A stretch of DNA of 64,000 nt, from the NCBI GenBank assembly GCA_018398815.1, contig CM031622.1, positions 16,210,727-16,274,726 on the forward strand, in the 5' to 3' direction. The translations under genes were made by a program, and so were the position numbers. The DNA is from Conus ventricosus (taxonomy: Eukaryota > Mollusca > Gastropoda > Neogastropoda > Conidae). This document shows positions 49,553 through 61,566 of this stretch, in pieces. The number at the start of each line of letters is the position of its first letter. Positions within the stretch are counted from its first letter, which is position 1. The notes under the pieces are model-generated. The model was not told the origin of the DNA and did not search any database. It saw only the letters and a program-made list of their open reading frames with translations.

Positions 49553-49837
49553 ATGGAGAAGGAAGCTCAGAATGAAGCAAGAATGATAAATGAAAGACCT
49601 TGGAATTAATACGAGAATCATATGATACGAATTCTGCAATTAGAGAAACAATTGTGAGGATTCGCCAACACATGCTAAAACATCCAGATCACCTACAGCC
49701 CAAAATCCCAAATTTTGACTATCAAATATGGAATAAAGAATATCTTGAAATAATAAAAAAAATTTCGAGCGCATCAAGCAAACATGAGAAAAAATTTGTC
49801 TGAATTGGAAGATAATATGATTGATTTTTCTAGATAA
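49553..49837 (+). pseudogene. Small helical Polinton protein, ~95 aa, frameshifted
   Basis: Starts MEKEAQNEARMINERP and, after a shift, reads LELIRESYDTNSAIRETIVR and a Pro/His segment (HPDHLQPKIPNFDYQIW). It ends in a Lys/Ser-rich tail and, after a one-base shift in an A-run near 49790, stops after MIDFSR. Mostly charged helices. It sits directly after the integrase and faces the polymerase gene tail to tail. Function unknown. Confidence 0.5.
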
Positions 49838-49879
49838 ATTTGAGGAAAAATATGAACCGAGGGCAAAGAAGATATATAA

Positions 49880-52800
49880 TTATGCCGTTCTCCAGTGCCC
49901 AATTGCATATGAAAACTCTGGATCAACAAATACTCGTTTTGTGTTTGTTCTATCTAATGACTTCTTTGTTACAACAGTTGTGTTGATCTCATGTAGATTA
50001 GATCGCAGTTTTACGTTGTCATGATGAAAAGTATGTTTATTGAACAATGCTTCTTTGTAGTTGTCATGCTATATGTTTGACTGCACAACACTGCGAGATA
50101 TTCCCTTTGCTTTCTTAATGGTTTTCTCCTGGCTCGAAATACTGTACATTTTTTACCTTAAACCAACAAACTCCTTGATCACCTTTCCAGATAATTCATC
50201 CTTCATCTTTCCTAATACCTTTTTATTAACGGTTGAATGCAAAGGCGAATCTTTAGGATAATCAGATGTGTCGTACCATCCCGCATGCCTTTAGCTACTT
50301 CTAATTCCATGTCTTTATAGATATCTTCAGTGGGGATATCTATAACAAAACTATCTGTATCTGTGTAAAGTACTCTGGACTCAGGATACGAGGGCTTAAA
50401 GTAGTCGTAAAGAAATTCTAACATCAAAAGCTTGATAATTCCTAAAACAGTAAACCCAATAAAAACGGGCTTATCCAATTTGACTTTCTTTTTCTTCATC
50501 ATTATGCCAAAAAGCTGATCATGAAATCTTCTAAAGTCCTGATAATTAGGTTTTGAAGTCAGCTTAATTGCTTCGTTCTCTCTGGTGACCAAATCTAACA
50601 TCTTTACGCTTGTGCGGATTCTCCATGGTCTTTCCAAAACAGCTGTTGTTCATCAGCTTGAAAAGTCTTTTTCTGAAGCATCTGTGGATTTAGTTCTGAG
50701 ATCAGTGTTCTTCATTATGTATGGTTTCATGAACTGTTCTTGATCAAAAGCAATTATACGATTGAACAGCTGTTAACTTCAAACCATGTCTTAAATAAAA
50801 TTGTAGAAGTAATGACAGACATAATTTTTTTTTGCCTCGAAGATTGGGCACAAGTTTAGGCGGCTCTGTTGGATTCATCTTTAGGCTTTTCTGCTGCTAA
50901 TGGATATAGTCATTATGCAGTCTGGAGTTCATGAGGATATTCAAAGTCAATTTCTAGAATGAAACCACGCTTTTGATCGGGCTTTAAACTGCTCAACCAC
51001 TTTAATCCCTTTTATATTTTTCGGACCGTCGTCATGTACATTTTAAAGTTGGGGAATGGAAGCGAGCGCCTAGCCAAAACCAACATTTGTTTGATCTAAA
51101 TAAAAAGATATAGCCTTTTATGGAATCATAATCATCTAGGTATTTGTTGTTTTCTTTTCAGTAAAGAGCGCGCCATACTAATTTTCCCCCACGCAATGTT
51201 TTAATCATCGATTTATTTGGGAAAACAGACAAAATCAACTGTACCCCATAACTTTAAAAAAGATCCCCGCTCATCCCCGGGGCAAATATAAGCGCGGGTC
51301 CAGGCTTAATGTTTCATGAGGTCTTTCTAATTTTCAAAGCGCCCCCAACAAACTCATCTGCCTCAAGTTGAATCTGATAGTCTCCCATTGTTTTACACCT
51401 AACTTTGCCACGCATTTGGGGCATGCTGGGAAACAGGGAAACACTAATTCCTTTTCTTAAGTAGAAAAAACGCGCCTTTGGGGGAAGTGTGTCTGGGCAA
51501 CCTTTCCCAAATGTTCATGTATTCATAAGGGGAAACACCCTTTCAACGGTGTTTTGGGCAAATATTTTTCCGTTATTGGGCAGGCTTTTAAAGGCATAGC
51601 CAGTACTCAAAAAACCCTCTGTGTTTTTTTATAGAGTCATAAAAAGCATGTTATTTAAAGTTTAAAAAACATGTACTTTTCTGATGACGTGCAATGTGTT
51701 ACCCTAGGCGTCGGTTACTGCCGCATTATAAAGAGATTAAAACCCCCCCCGTTTTGAAAAAATGGGGAAACTTCCATGCTTTGGTTCAAACTTTAGTTGA
51801 AGATGCATTTATGTGGCTGCTCCCTTTAACTTTTTGCTAAAGTGTCATGGGTTTTTTACTGTTGGATTGGCTTGTTGATGAGAGGCCTAAACCACAAATC
51901 CAACAAGTTGGCTGATCATATGTTGTTGGCTTTAGGCGTCATTTTGATTTCAGATAATTTTAGATTATTAGAACGGGCTTTCGCAATTGCTGCATCGTTT
52001 TAAAAGTATTTGCAGCACTGGTCCTCTAAAAAAATTTTTTTTAAAAAGGGCGCCACCGACCTGAAAACAATGAAAGCAAGAACAAATCTGGATTACTCAT
52101 TAAACAGTTTTCGGAAGTTTCTGTGGGGGGGGCCCTTCTAAGGAACAAAAAGCGACTCGAAGCTGCGTAAAACGGAAATTTGTTTGCAGCTTTCCCAGTT
52201 CTTAAAACTAATTTTGATCCAGGTGGGGGGCAATTAGTTCTGATTAAGTCTACAGAACTTTTACAATTTTTTATATGTTCAAGCGGTGGAACGGAGGGGA
52301 ATTTCTTTTTTAAACATTTTCTACAGAATTCTGTTTAGACCGTTTTGAAGTATGTGCTAAAAATTACTCTTTGTTCGTACAATGTGTAATCGGTAGCCCT
52401 CTGGTGAAAACTCTAGTAAGTCAACTGTTTTTTTTTTGGGTCCCGTTGGGCTGTTTTTGGACACTCTATGGGGTTTCAGATTTTGTTTCTCTTTCCCTGT
52501 GTAATATTAACAGTTTTTGGGTTTTTTTTTGTTCTTCAAATGACAATTTTTATCTCGCTAACAGGAAAGGTATTCCCTCGAAGTTAAGATCTTAATTAAT
52601 CCCAATATTAGAACTTTTTCTGGGTTTTTTGGGGCGTAATAAGCCTTGCAAGAACAACCCCCAAAAAACATTTTTGTCTGAATTCTTTATGTTTAGAACT
52701 GCTCTTTTGCAACTAAAGCTGGAGGAGTGAAAGTAAGATTGCCAACAATCGGCTCATACTTTTCTGTTTTTTAAACTGATTCTAAAACTTTGCCCTCTGA

Positions 52801-53172
52801 CCAACCAGAGCCCCCTCATTTTGGCTTCTTTGCGCCACATCAAAATGTGTAACAGTTTTTCTGCCCAACCAGGGGTTTGTCTTATGAAAAGAAAACCCGT
52901 TGTTTAGTTTTGGGCCCAACTTTTAGATTTTTTTCATTTATTGTTATTAGTCGATTAAAACAGCTAACGTTACTTTTTAAATGGGGGTCTAGTTATTTTC
53001 TTGGAACTTGAGAAAAAGATGTCAACGCTTTTCCCGACGTTTCTGGATTAATAACTTTTAAATAATAATTTAAAAAACTTTTGACAAAAGCCTCCCTCGG
53101 ATTCCTTCAAACAATCGTCCCGGGCCTTCATAACTTTCCCAAGTTTCTTTTCTAATTGAAACTTTTTATTTA
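49880..53172 (-). pseudogene. Protein-primed B-family DNA polymerase, degraded
   Basis: Would replicate the Polinton from a protein primer. Minus-strand order: LEYPHELQTA and PLAAEKPKDE near 50900; PPKLVPNLRGKK near 50870; LRHGLKLTAVQSYN near 50790; QFMKPYIMKNTDLRTKSTDA near 50700; the LMNNS.FGKTMEN region near 50640; KLDKPVFIGFTVLGIIKLL near 50460; YTDTDSFVIDIPTEDIYKDM near 50330, the metal-binding YxDTDS motif; then KDELSGKVIKEFVGLR near 50190 and the tail to 49880. Length fits about 1,100 residues. The N-terminal half (51000-53172) is hardly readable and full of homopolymer changes. Confidence 0.85.
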
Positions 53173-53246
53173 AATTATTTATCGCCTCTCTTCAGTCATA
53201 CGGAGTCACGTGAGTATCAGCGCGCGTCAGCCAAGAATAGTCAGTT
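53173..53246. repeat. DIRS left terminal repeat
   Basis: The first 42 bases (53173-53214) are the exact reverse complement of 61441-61482. Positions about 53201-53246 (ending 'gccaagaatagtcagt') are inverted again near 61674-61710 in the right terminus. Confidence 0.9.
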
Positions 53247-53690
53247 GGCGCCCAGGCAGGCCAAGGATAGGACAGTGAACACGACACTCAACAAAATTAT
53301 TAAAGATCCCATACACAGTAATAATAAAATCGAAAAAACAGTTGATAACAACAATCAGTGAAGGTTATATACTTGCACATCTTTGTTTTAACATAAAATA
53401 ACCTAGTTTGAGGGGTAAGTACAACATCCTTTTTTCACCCTCACTCGTTCCCTGCTTGCTACGTGGCCGACATCGTGCATGTGCATGCGTGGGCCCGGTA
53501 CCCCGACAGAATTCGTCCTAATTCTATGACGGACTCGCACACTAGTAGCTCCTAATTTGCCCAAATTTATACTCGACAACAGAGTATTATCCAGCAGAGA
53601 CTGGTAAATCTCATTCCCTGGTGTAGTCAGCAAGAGACTGACAAAAGATCAGCAGAGACTGAACTTTGAAAGTCAGCAGAGACTGACGCA

Positions 53691-54792
53691 ATGGCCGAAG
53701 AGAGCCCTGCTGAGCGGCAAGAGGCCGCGACTGTGGCATTCGCGGACCTGCAGTCACTTGACGCAAAAATGTCTGGCCGCTTGGATAGACTTGAAGCCAT
53801 GCTGCAGAGAATCGCTAGCCAAAGCCATTCGGGTGAACAACAGCCCAACAGAGCAAGAAAGCGTGCTTTGTCACCAGACAGTTCAGATTCAGATGATGTA
53901 GAAAAGTGCGACTTCCGAAAACCGGCACAAGGGGAAGAAGTCGCACGCAAAAAGCACAAAGGAATTGTCAGAGTCGGAATCTGAAGGGGAGGTAGTAGAT
54001 GACACGCTCTCAGCAGCCGGCTCTGACGAAGATTTGCTAGGGGAAATAGATAAAGACCTTGATGATGGTGAGGAGACAGCACCACCAGTCTCCTCCTCCC
54101 TAGCACAAATCATAAACAAACGCTTCCAGTCTGGACTGTCAGAGGACAAACTGAAAGACAGACTCGGTAAGTATCAAAGGCCAGAAAACTGTGAAGCGCT
54201 GATAGTGCCGCGAGTCAACAGTGAAATTTGGAAAAGTCTTCCAGCAGAGGCCAGAAGAGCTGACATCAAAAGCTCACATGTGCAAAAAGCACTGACAAAA
54301 GCAGCAATAGCTTTGACTGACAGCACACAAACAATACTCAGGGCACAACGCAACACTGACTCACAGACATCTAAGAAAATGAAAACAGCCATTGAAAAGA
54401 ACACAGACAGTCTTGCTCTGTTGGGTCATGCATCACATCAGCTATCACTGAGACGCAGACAGGCCATTCGCTCACATTTGCACCCCTCTATCACAGGCAT
54501 TTGTAATGATTCTGTGCCAGTCACAAAATGGTTGTTTGGTGACAACTTGGCTGCTTCACTCAAAGAAATTAAAGAAATGGACAGGTTGGGCAATACTCTT
54601 GCTGCTGGGGGGAAAACAAAATATAGAACATCTACAAACCAGCAATACAGAGGCGGCAACCCTTTTTTAGGACAGAGGAACATGGGGCTATGGCCTCGGT
54701 ACAGAGGCGGCCGTGCAAGTTACAGACACAAAGGCGCAGCCATGCGAGCTCGCGCGCACAACACGGCCAGCAAGAGAAACTGGCAAGTCTAG
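53691..54792 (+). pseudogene. DIRS Gag-like ORF, one frameshift
   Basis: Starts MAEESPAERQEAATVAFADL with a coiled-coil-like segment and an acidic Ser-rich region. The frame shifts near 53960, then continues SESESEGEVVDDTLSAAGSD to RGGRASYRHKGA, ending RNWQV. Conserved-looking core: ENCEALIVPRVNSEIWKSLP. The Arg/Gly-rich C-terminus fits RNA binding. The likely role is packaging element RNA. Its end overlaps the start of the RT frame (54690), as is common in DIRS elements. Confidence 0.75.
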
Positions 54793-55828
54793 CTCCGCCC
54801 ACTCAGCCAGCCAGCGAAGTGGTAAGTGCTTACTATCACAGTCTTGCAAAGCTAAGGGCAGAATTAGAGACAGAGATGGATATGTTTCAAGGTGGCAGGC
54901 TCCAACATTTTCTGTCCGTATGGGAATCACTTACAACAGACCAAGAAATCTTACAGCTGATAAGAGGAGCCACACTGGAATTTGATGAGAAAACTCTGTT
55001 ATCCCCTCACACTTGTAGTAGTACACAACCTGGCTTGAACCAGGCGGAAACAAATTCATAGACAGTGAGGTGAATAAACTCAGATCAAAAGGAGTTATAT
55101 CCCCTTGTACACCTGTACACGATCAACACGTGTCGCCTGTGTTTACAAGGCCAAAAAAGGATGGGTCAAATCGCATGATTCTGAATTTGAAAGAACTGAA
55201 TCAAGATATTACTTATCACCATTTCAAAATGGATACGTTGCATGTTGCACTGAAGTTAGTGACACCTTTTTGTTTCATGGCTTCTATAGACCTAAAAGAT
55301 GCCTATTACTCCATCCCCATTGCACAAGCACATAGGAAGTATCTCAGATTCAGATGGAGAGGCCAACTCTGGGAATATAACTGTATGCCAAATGGTCTGG
55401 CTCTTGCCCCTAGGAAATTTACCAAAATGTTAAAACCTGTTTTTGCCAAACTGAGACAAGAAAATCATGTCTCCACCAACTTTCTGGATGATTCTCTTCT
55501 CCTTGCAGGGTTCACAGCGTTTGGGAAAGTTTGGGAAGGTTTGGGGGAAAAAAATAATATTTTCCAGGCCCTGGAAAGTCTTTGAAAAATAAGAAAACAT
55601 GAATATGGTTTGTGAAAGTTTGTGAATTTGGATTTAAATCACCAATATAAGAAATCCACTTAGAAAACAAACGGGGACCATGAAATTTTAACATGTAAGA
55701 GGAAATAACTGTAAATAAAAATAAATGCGATCGGATGAACCGCAGCGAATTGAGCAAACGAACTTTCGATTTCTAGCGTAACGCAAGTTACTTCCCTTGG
55801 AATATTCCGGTCTCTCCGAGAAATCAAA

Positions 55829-55993
55829 ATGCCGGGCCAATGCGTTTTCAGCGAGCTTTGGCTAAAAAATCCGTTTTATAAACGATGGCTGCAGAAAAAT
55901 GCTGGCAACAAGCGGTCTGCGTACTGTGCAGCATACAGAAAAAACATCGATATAGGATCGATGGGTGAAGGAGCCCTCATCAGCCAAAATGGC
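55829..55993 (+). pseudogene. hAT-like first exon with BED-type zinc finger
   Basis: Encodes CVFSELWLKNPFYKRWLQKN and then YCAAYRKNIDIGSMGEGALI, the first part of a BED-like finger as in hAT-derived proteins. The second cysteine of the CxxC pair reads Tyr (YCAAYRK), and the final His pair is missing. A consensus donor (GGCG|gtaagt) follows at 55994, so it may be exon 1. The downstream catalytic RNase H-like domain was not found. Confidence 0.5.
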
Positions 55994-55999
55994 GGTAAG

Positions 56000-57614
56000 T
56001 TAATACAAAGCTACTGGTCCTGATGGCATTCCTGCAAGCTCTTAGAATTATGTGCCAATGAATTGACTGGGGTATACCAACTACTTTTCCAAACTTCACT
56101 GGACCAGGGAGTAATACCTGATGAGTGGCGAGATGCGAGCATTGTCCCTTTATTCAAAAAGGGTGACAAAATGAAAGCAGAGAACATATAGACCTGTATC
56201 TCTTACATTCATATCAGCATGGACCATCTTGACAAATATGACTTCTTAAATAACGCCCAGTATGGTTTTAGACAGCGAAGGAGTTGTGAGACTCAGCTTA
56301 TAACAACTCTCAATGATTTTAATAACTGTCTTAACAACAGACAGCAAATAGATGCAATTTTATTAGACTTTTCTAAAGCCTTTGATAAGGTTGACCATGA
56401 GGGCCTGCTGCTTAAATTAGAACACATCAGCATTGGCGGTTCTTTGCTAAAATGGTCTAGATCGTTCCTTGTTGGGAGAACGCAGAAAGTTGTTGTGGAA
56501 GGGTTGTCATCCCATTGTAAACCAGTCTTGTCAGGTGTACCACAGGGAACTGTTCTGGGGCCCTTTTTTTTAAAAAAATTTATATAAATGACATAAGTAG
56601 AAATCTCTCTCCTGGAACTACTATAAGGGTTTTTGCAGATAACAGCTTAGTATATAGAACAATCAGAAGCAAGAATGATACACGCATTCTACAAGAAGAT
56701 CTAAACGCTTTACAAGAGTGGGAAAGAACTTGGAAAATGGAATTTCATCCCCAGAAGTGCCAAGTGTTGCGTATATGTAATAAACGCTCACCAACTAGAT
56801 CAGAATATTCTATTCACAATACTATTCTTAAAGAAACCAATGCTGCAAAATATTTAGGCATGATTATAGATAGTCGTCTCAAATGGAAAGAACATTACAT
56901 TTTTGTATGTAAGAAAGCAAACATCTTAGCTTTCATATACAGGAATATCAACGACTGCCCCCAAAAGGTTGAGGACGACTGCTACAAAACACTGGATAGA
57001 CCAGTACTGGAATATGGTTGCTCAGTCTGGGACCCTTACCATCTAAAGGACATTGATAACCTCGAAAAGATTCAGAAGAGAGCAGCACGGTTCGTAACAG
57101 GGAACCATATCAGAGAGAAAGGGAATACTAGGAAGAACATGAGGAAATTAGAATGGAAACCCTTAGAAGAGAGAAGAGCTTTTATCATACTTAATACCTT
57201 CTTCAAAGGCAGAGCTAAACTAATTGATATCCTAATGGAACAACTAGTACTGAATAAAAGTAGCACCAGGAGTGGCGGTCAATCTTATGCCATACCTGCA
57301 TCAAATAGTGACAGCCATTTACATTCATTTTATTCTAGTTCTGTACGGCTGTGGAACTCACTGCCGGGTGCCATCAAGATTGCCACAAATGCATTCTCAT
57401 TTAAAAATCAAATTGATACGACAGTCTTGAGATCTGCATATTGACTGATTTTCCTATTTTAACTTCCCCAGATATTTTATGGTTACCTGGGCCTGAATCT
57501 GGCCATTGCTTTTAACTTTTTGAATATCGTGTGTGACCCCTTGTTGCCAAATTTTGCTCTAGGGGCCAAGAGGCTGAGTTGCACTTTATTTTATTTTATT
57601 TTATTTTATTTTTT
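56000..57614 (+). pseudogene. LINE reverse transcriptase, 5'-truncated, inside the hAT-like element
   Basis: Starts abruptly at KATGPDGIPA-like sequence near 56010, an RT motif, with no endonuclease. Continues YGFRQRRSCETQLITTLNDF, AILLDFSKAFDKVDHEGLLL (first catalytic Asp), VLSGVPQGTVLGPF, FADNSLVYRT where the family has FADDS, CQVLRICNKR, AAKYLGMIIDSRLKWKEH, LEYGCSVWDPY and SVRLWNSLP, ending at 57441. A (TTTTA)n tail at 57584-57614 marks the 3' end. Frame breaks before 56219 and near 56585. The protein style fits the Jockey/CR1/L2 group. Confidence 0.88.
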
Positions 57615-58328
57615 AACATGCGTGCTGGTGACCTACTCTTTTTTGAGTGAGCCAGTCTTTCAGGAAGAAGAGAAGAAGAAGTGTTCCATCGTGCGGGATC
57701 ACAGGTCACATTCTCTTGGCCACAGGAAGAAAAATGAGACAAAGTCGGAATATGATTTTTGGTGAACGTTTTGTTTCAGTAGTTAGCCAAGCTATCCAAA
57801 TGCTCTCCCACCAGCCGTACCTCAACTTTGTTTTTTTTACGTTGTTCAGGTTGACATTTTTGCCCATTAAAAAAAAAGAAAGGAAAAATGTGTGGCTGTG
57901 AATGAGTTAGACAAGGTCATTGCTGAAAAAACTGGAGGAAAGTAGAGCCAGAAATTCTGCTACCCATGTTTGAAATATGTGTGTCAGTTCTTCAGCATTT
58001 AATTTTAAATGAACTTGTGGTCAACTACAACACATTGACTGCCTTTGGAATTGACAGTTGTAATTTTTATGACATCTAGGACAGAATCCAATGATTCATT
58101 TTTCAAACAACGGCAGTGCATTGTGGCTGGAAAAAAAGGAATATAATATAATATCTACATTTTCTTTGGGTCATTATGAACAGACAGTGATAAGGCCAGA
58201 AGATTGGTGTGATAACGAGGAACTGTTCTATTAAAAGGTAATCTGTCTGTCTGTTGTGTGTGTGTGTGTGTGTGTGTGTGCTTATTTACGTGTCCCTTTT
58301 ATCTGCTTAATTTCAGTTTTAGGGCCGT
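57615..58328. other. Remaining hAT-like internal sequence
   Basis: No domain recognised. Includes a GT microsatellite at about 58254-58280. Confidence 0.4.
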
Positions 58329-58770
58329 TTAACCTTTACCAGCCGAGTCGTCCAATAGTGGACGACAGGATTTCTCTCCCTTGAGCCGAGTCGTCCAATA
58401 GTGGACGACGGGAACATAAAAAATTCCTACACTTTGCATGAAATGGTCCAAGGGAAAAAACCTCTGTAACTAGTCTTGGGATGTTGGAACGAGTTGTCGA
58501 CCATACTTTCAGTGGCCTAGTGTGAACTTGGCTGACTCCACGACCTTTGGAACAAAGCACCGAGAGCCCGACCACGCGGCACGCGGCACGTTTCCTGTGT
58601 CGGAAGAAATGTCGGTCAGGCGAAGGGATGCTAACAATTTCTCGTGCAATGAAGTGCTTGAAATCGTATTACAAAGTGGATCTGGTGATGATTGGAGTTG
58701 AGTGTTTGTTCTTTCCTGTGACACCTAACACAAGACCGTCAGTTGTTGTAGAGCTACCGTAAAAATAAAT
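58329..58770 (+). mobile_element. piggyBac-like 5' end fragment inside the hAT-like element
   Basis: TTAA at 58329-58332 is followed by CCTTTACCAG and two copies of GTCGTCCAATAGTGGACGAC (about 58347 and 58390), each a perfect 8-bp inverted repeat around ATAG. Near 58608 an ATG opens the frame MSVRRRDANNFSCNEVLEIV, ending with an acidic GDDWS stop, like piggyBac N-termini. No right terminus was found. Confidence 0.55.
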
Positions 58771-60265
58771 TGAAAAGTGGCCAAATGTGTGCGTCAGCAG
58801 GGAATTATCGCTGTTGCACGGCGCACGGCGCCACGGAATGAGCGCGTGCGTGCGCGCTCGTCTGGAAAGAATTAAAGGTCTTTGAAAAATCCAGAAAGTG
58901 GTTTTGAAAGTTTGGGAAAAGTTTGGGAATTTTGGGATGCTCTTAGGCTATGAACCCTGCCTTGCCGAATCAGAATCAGAATGCATAGAGAATATCCAAG
59001 CCACAGTGCAGCTTTTTCGTTCACTCGGCTTCATTGTACACCAAGAGAAATCGGCTCTTAAGCCAACCCAGGTTATTCAGTATCTAGGGGTGATTATTGA
59101 TTCCAGAACAATGACAGTCACTTTGACACCTGAAAGGAAAGACAATCTGAAACACTGCTGTGTCCAGCTACTGAAAACCAACAAACCAATGATCAGAGAA
59201 CTAGCCAAGGTTATTGGGAAAATGGTGGCAAGTTTTCCGGCAGTGAAATTTGGGCCCCTACATTATCGTCACTTAGAAGGCAACAAAAAAGCTGCACTGA
59301 GACAAACAAAGGGAAATTTTGATGGATATACCACACTGACCCCACAATCCAAAGAAGAGCTTAAGTGGTGGATAAGTAATGTAGATACTGCTTACAATGA
59401 CGTCACACATCCAGATTTTGACGTTACTGTGACGTCAGATGCCAGTATGACAGGATGGGGATGTGCATGTAAGACACAGAGCTCTGGAGGATTGTGGCTA
59501 CCAGTTGAAACTCGCTTCCACATTAATTACCTTGAACTTAAGGCAGCTTATTTCGCACTGAAGTGCTTCCAGGCAGACCTTGATGGAAAACATGTGCGCC
59601 TGCTGATTGATAATTCCACAGCAGTAGCCTGTATTAACAACATGGGCACAAGCCACTCTGACAGCTGTAACGAGATGACAGCCACTATCTGGGAGTGGGC
59701 TGTGGACAGAAATGTCTGGCTGAGTGCATACCACATCCCAGGGAAAGACAATACAGCTGCGGATGAAGAATCAAGAAAAATTAATGTGGATGCAGAGTGG
59801 AAACTGGACAGTACTGTGTTGACAGATGCAGTCAACAAGTTGCAGATTTCCTTTGAAATTGATTTGTTTGCTTCCAGAATAAACAAACAGCATCACTGTT
59901 ATGTCTCTTATAGAGCCGACCCTGAGGCACATGCGGTTGATGCTTTCTCCTTAAATTGGGGAAAACTACAATGGTATGCTTTTCCTCCTTTCAGCCTGCT
60001 GCCCAGTGTTTTGCAGAAGATACGGAAGGAGAGAGCAACAGGCCTGCTCATTCTCCCTTGTGGCCCACACAGGTCTGGTGGCCTGTTGTACAGAAAATGC
60101 TGACCCAGGAACCAGTCCGTCTACCCTCCACACCTGCCCTGCTGACACTGCCCAGCCACCCGGGTCGCACTCACCGCCTGCTGCCAAAGCTACAACTTCT
60201 GGCATGCAGTGTATCAGGAGCACGTTTGAACAGGAAGGATTCTCCCTGATGCAGTAGATCTTCTC

Positions 60266-61186
60266 ATGAACTCCTGGAGGCCCACCACCAAAAAGTCGTA
60301 CAATACATACATTAGTAGGTGGATAGAATATGCCTCAAAAAACGGCATGGCAGTGAGATCACCCACACCGCCACAGGTTGCAAATTTTTTAGCTTCCATG
60401 TTTACAGATGGGGCAAGCTATAGTGCTGTAAATTCTGCAAGAAGTGCATTATCAGTTTTTCTGCCATCCGTGAGAGGAGTATCAGTAGGTAATTTACCAG
60501 AGATTTGCAGACTTGTCAAAGGGGTTTTTGAGGAAAGACCTGCACTGCCAAGGTACAGACACACCTGGGATGTTAGTGTAGTGTTGGATTACATGTGCTC
60601 ACTTCCAGATGTAAATACTTTGGATTTGAAACAACTGACATTGAAAACAGTAACTCTAATGGCACTTCTTACTGGGCAAAGAGGCCATGCTCTTCATCTA
60701 CTGAAAACTACAGATGTGCATGTCAGTGAAAGGAAGTGTATTTTACAGTTTTCTAGTAAACACAAAAACACTAAGCCAGGCAGTCACACAGAACCAGCAG
60801 AAATTCTCGCCTATTCGCAAAACAACCAAATTATGCTTAGTGACGCACATACAACTGTATCTGAAGAAAACTGAAGCGCTCAGGAAAGGGCCAGAACTCT
60901 TTATTGCCATTCATAGACCACATGCTCCCATTTCCAGAAACACATTTTCTCGGTGGGTCAAACAAGTGCTGGCTGCGGCAGGAGTGGACACAGAGACATA
61001 TGGTGCACACACAACGCGTGCTGCGAGTTTTCGGCTGCTGCAAGTGAAGGAGTGAACCTTGCCACCATCCTCAAAGCAGCTGGATGGTCGGCAGAAAATA
61101 CCTTCACCAAGTTTTATAAGAAAGCGGTACTGTCTAAACCAAATTTTGGACAGGCAGTATTGGACAAGTTTGTTAAGAAGTCGTGA
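60266..61186 (+). pseudogene. DIRS tyrosine recombinase, frameshifted
   Basis: Integrates the circular DIRS DNA by site-specific recombination. Open 60266-60874, then continued in two other frames to 61186. The N-terminal SAM-like part starts MNSWRPTTKKSYNTYISRWI. In the catalytic part, TGQRGHALHLLKTTD holds the first Arg, AHTTRAAS the His-x-x-Arg, AGWSAENTFTKFYKK the Trp and the likely nucleophile Tyr (FTKFY). Two single-base breaks, near 60840 and 61035. The R-H-R-Y set is complete at the sequence level. Confidence 0.9.
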
Positions 61187-61440
61187 CTTCTGTACAGTAT
61201 GTAGTTGGCAAATTTCAGACTTACTGGGGAATGTGCTTACAAATATTCTGCATTTAACTGCATGTGAATGCAGGCCAGTAGGCACTGCAGTTGGAATATG
61301 TTTCAAGTTTGTGTTCAACATGTTATGTTTGGTGATATTCACCTTTACTGAATCAGATTAAATTGATGTACATGTATTGATGACTGCAATTGGTTTTGCA
61401 ATTATGTGAAATGCTGCGTAGTCACTAGATGCTCTAAAAT

Positions 61441-61566
61441 CTCACGTGACTCCGTATGACTGAAGAGAGGCGATAAATAATTGAAAAATTAAACTAGACT
61501 TACGTAGAAAGGTGACGTTTAATTTGAATTATTTAGAGCCTATCGTAAGGAGGGAGGAGTTACGTG
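61441..61566. repeat. DIRS internal complementary region
   Basis: 61441-61482 is the exact reverse complement of the element's first 42 bases; 61479-61566 is the exact reverse complement of its last 88 bases (61706-61793). The two halves share AATT (61479-61482). This is the template that lets DIRS elements complete their ends through a circular intermediate. Confidence 0.92.

Larger units (their letters stand above)
55499..58965. mobile_element. hAT-like DNA transposon inside the DIRS RT
   Basis: Left edge AGGGTTCAC after CTCCTTGC (55499-55506); right edge TGAACCC before CTGCCTTGC (58957-58965), so the flanks repeat with a one-base difference and the ends are inverted (AGGGTTCA/TGAACCCT). 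This fits hAT transposons, which make 8-bp duplications. Both ends carry 'gtttgggaaagtttggg'-type subterminal repeats and 'gtctttgaaaaat'. It carries a BED-like zinc-finger exon near its left end. The middle was replaced or filled by a LINE and a piggyBac-like fragment. Confidence 0.68.
54690..60103 (+). pseudogene. DIRS RT-RNase H polyprotein, split by a hAT-like element
   Basis: Makes DNA copies of the element RNA. First part, 54690-55506: GGRLQHFLSVWESLTTDQEI, one frameshift near 55050, VFTRPKKDGSNRMILNLKEL, FMASIDLKDAYYSIPIA (first catalytic Asp), YNCMPNGLALAPRKFTK and FLDDSLLLA (the DD pair). Here the insertion begins. Second part, from 58959: LAESESECIENIQATV, YLGVIIDSRTMTVTLTPE, then RNase H with VTSDASMTGWGCA, YLELKAAYFALK, LLIDNSTAVACIN and PGKDNTAADEESR, keeping the acidic residues. 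The pieces join in frame if the insert and one copy of its target duplication are removed. Confidence 0.92.

Noticed and set aside
49844..49986. Short plus-strand ORFs after the Polinton integrase
   Set aside because: They overlap, antisense, the C-terminal end of the polymerase gene, which has better support.
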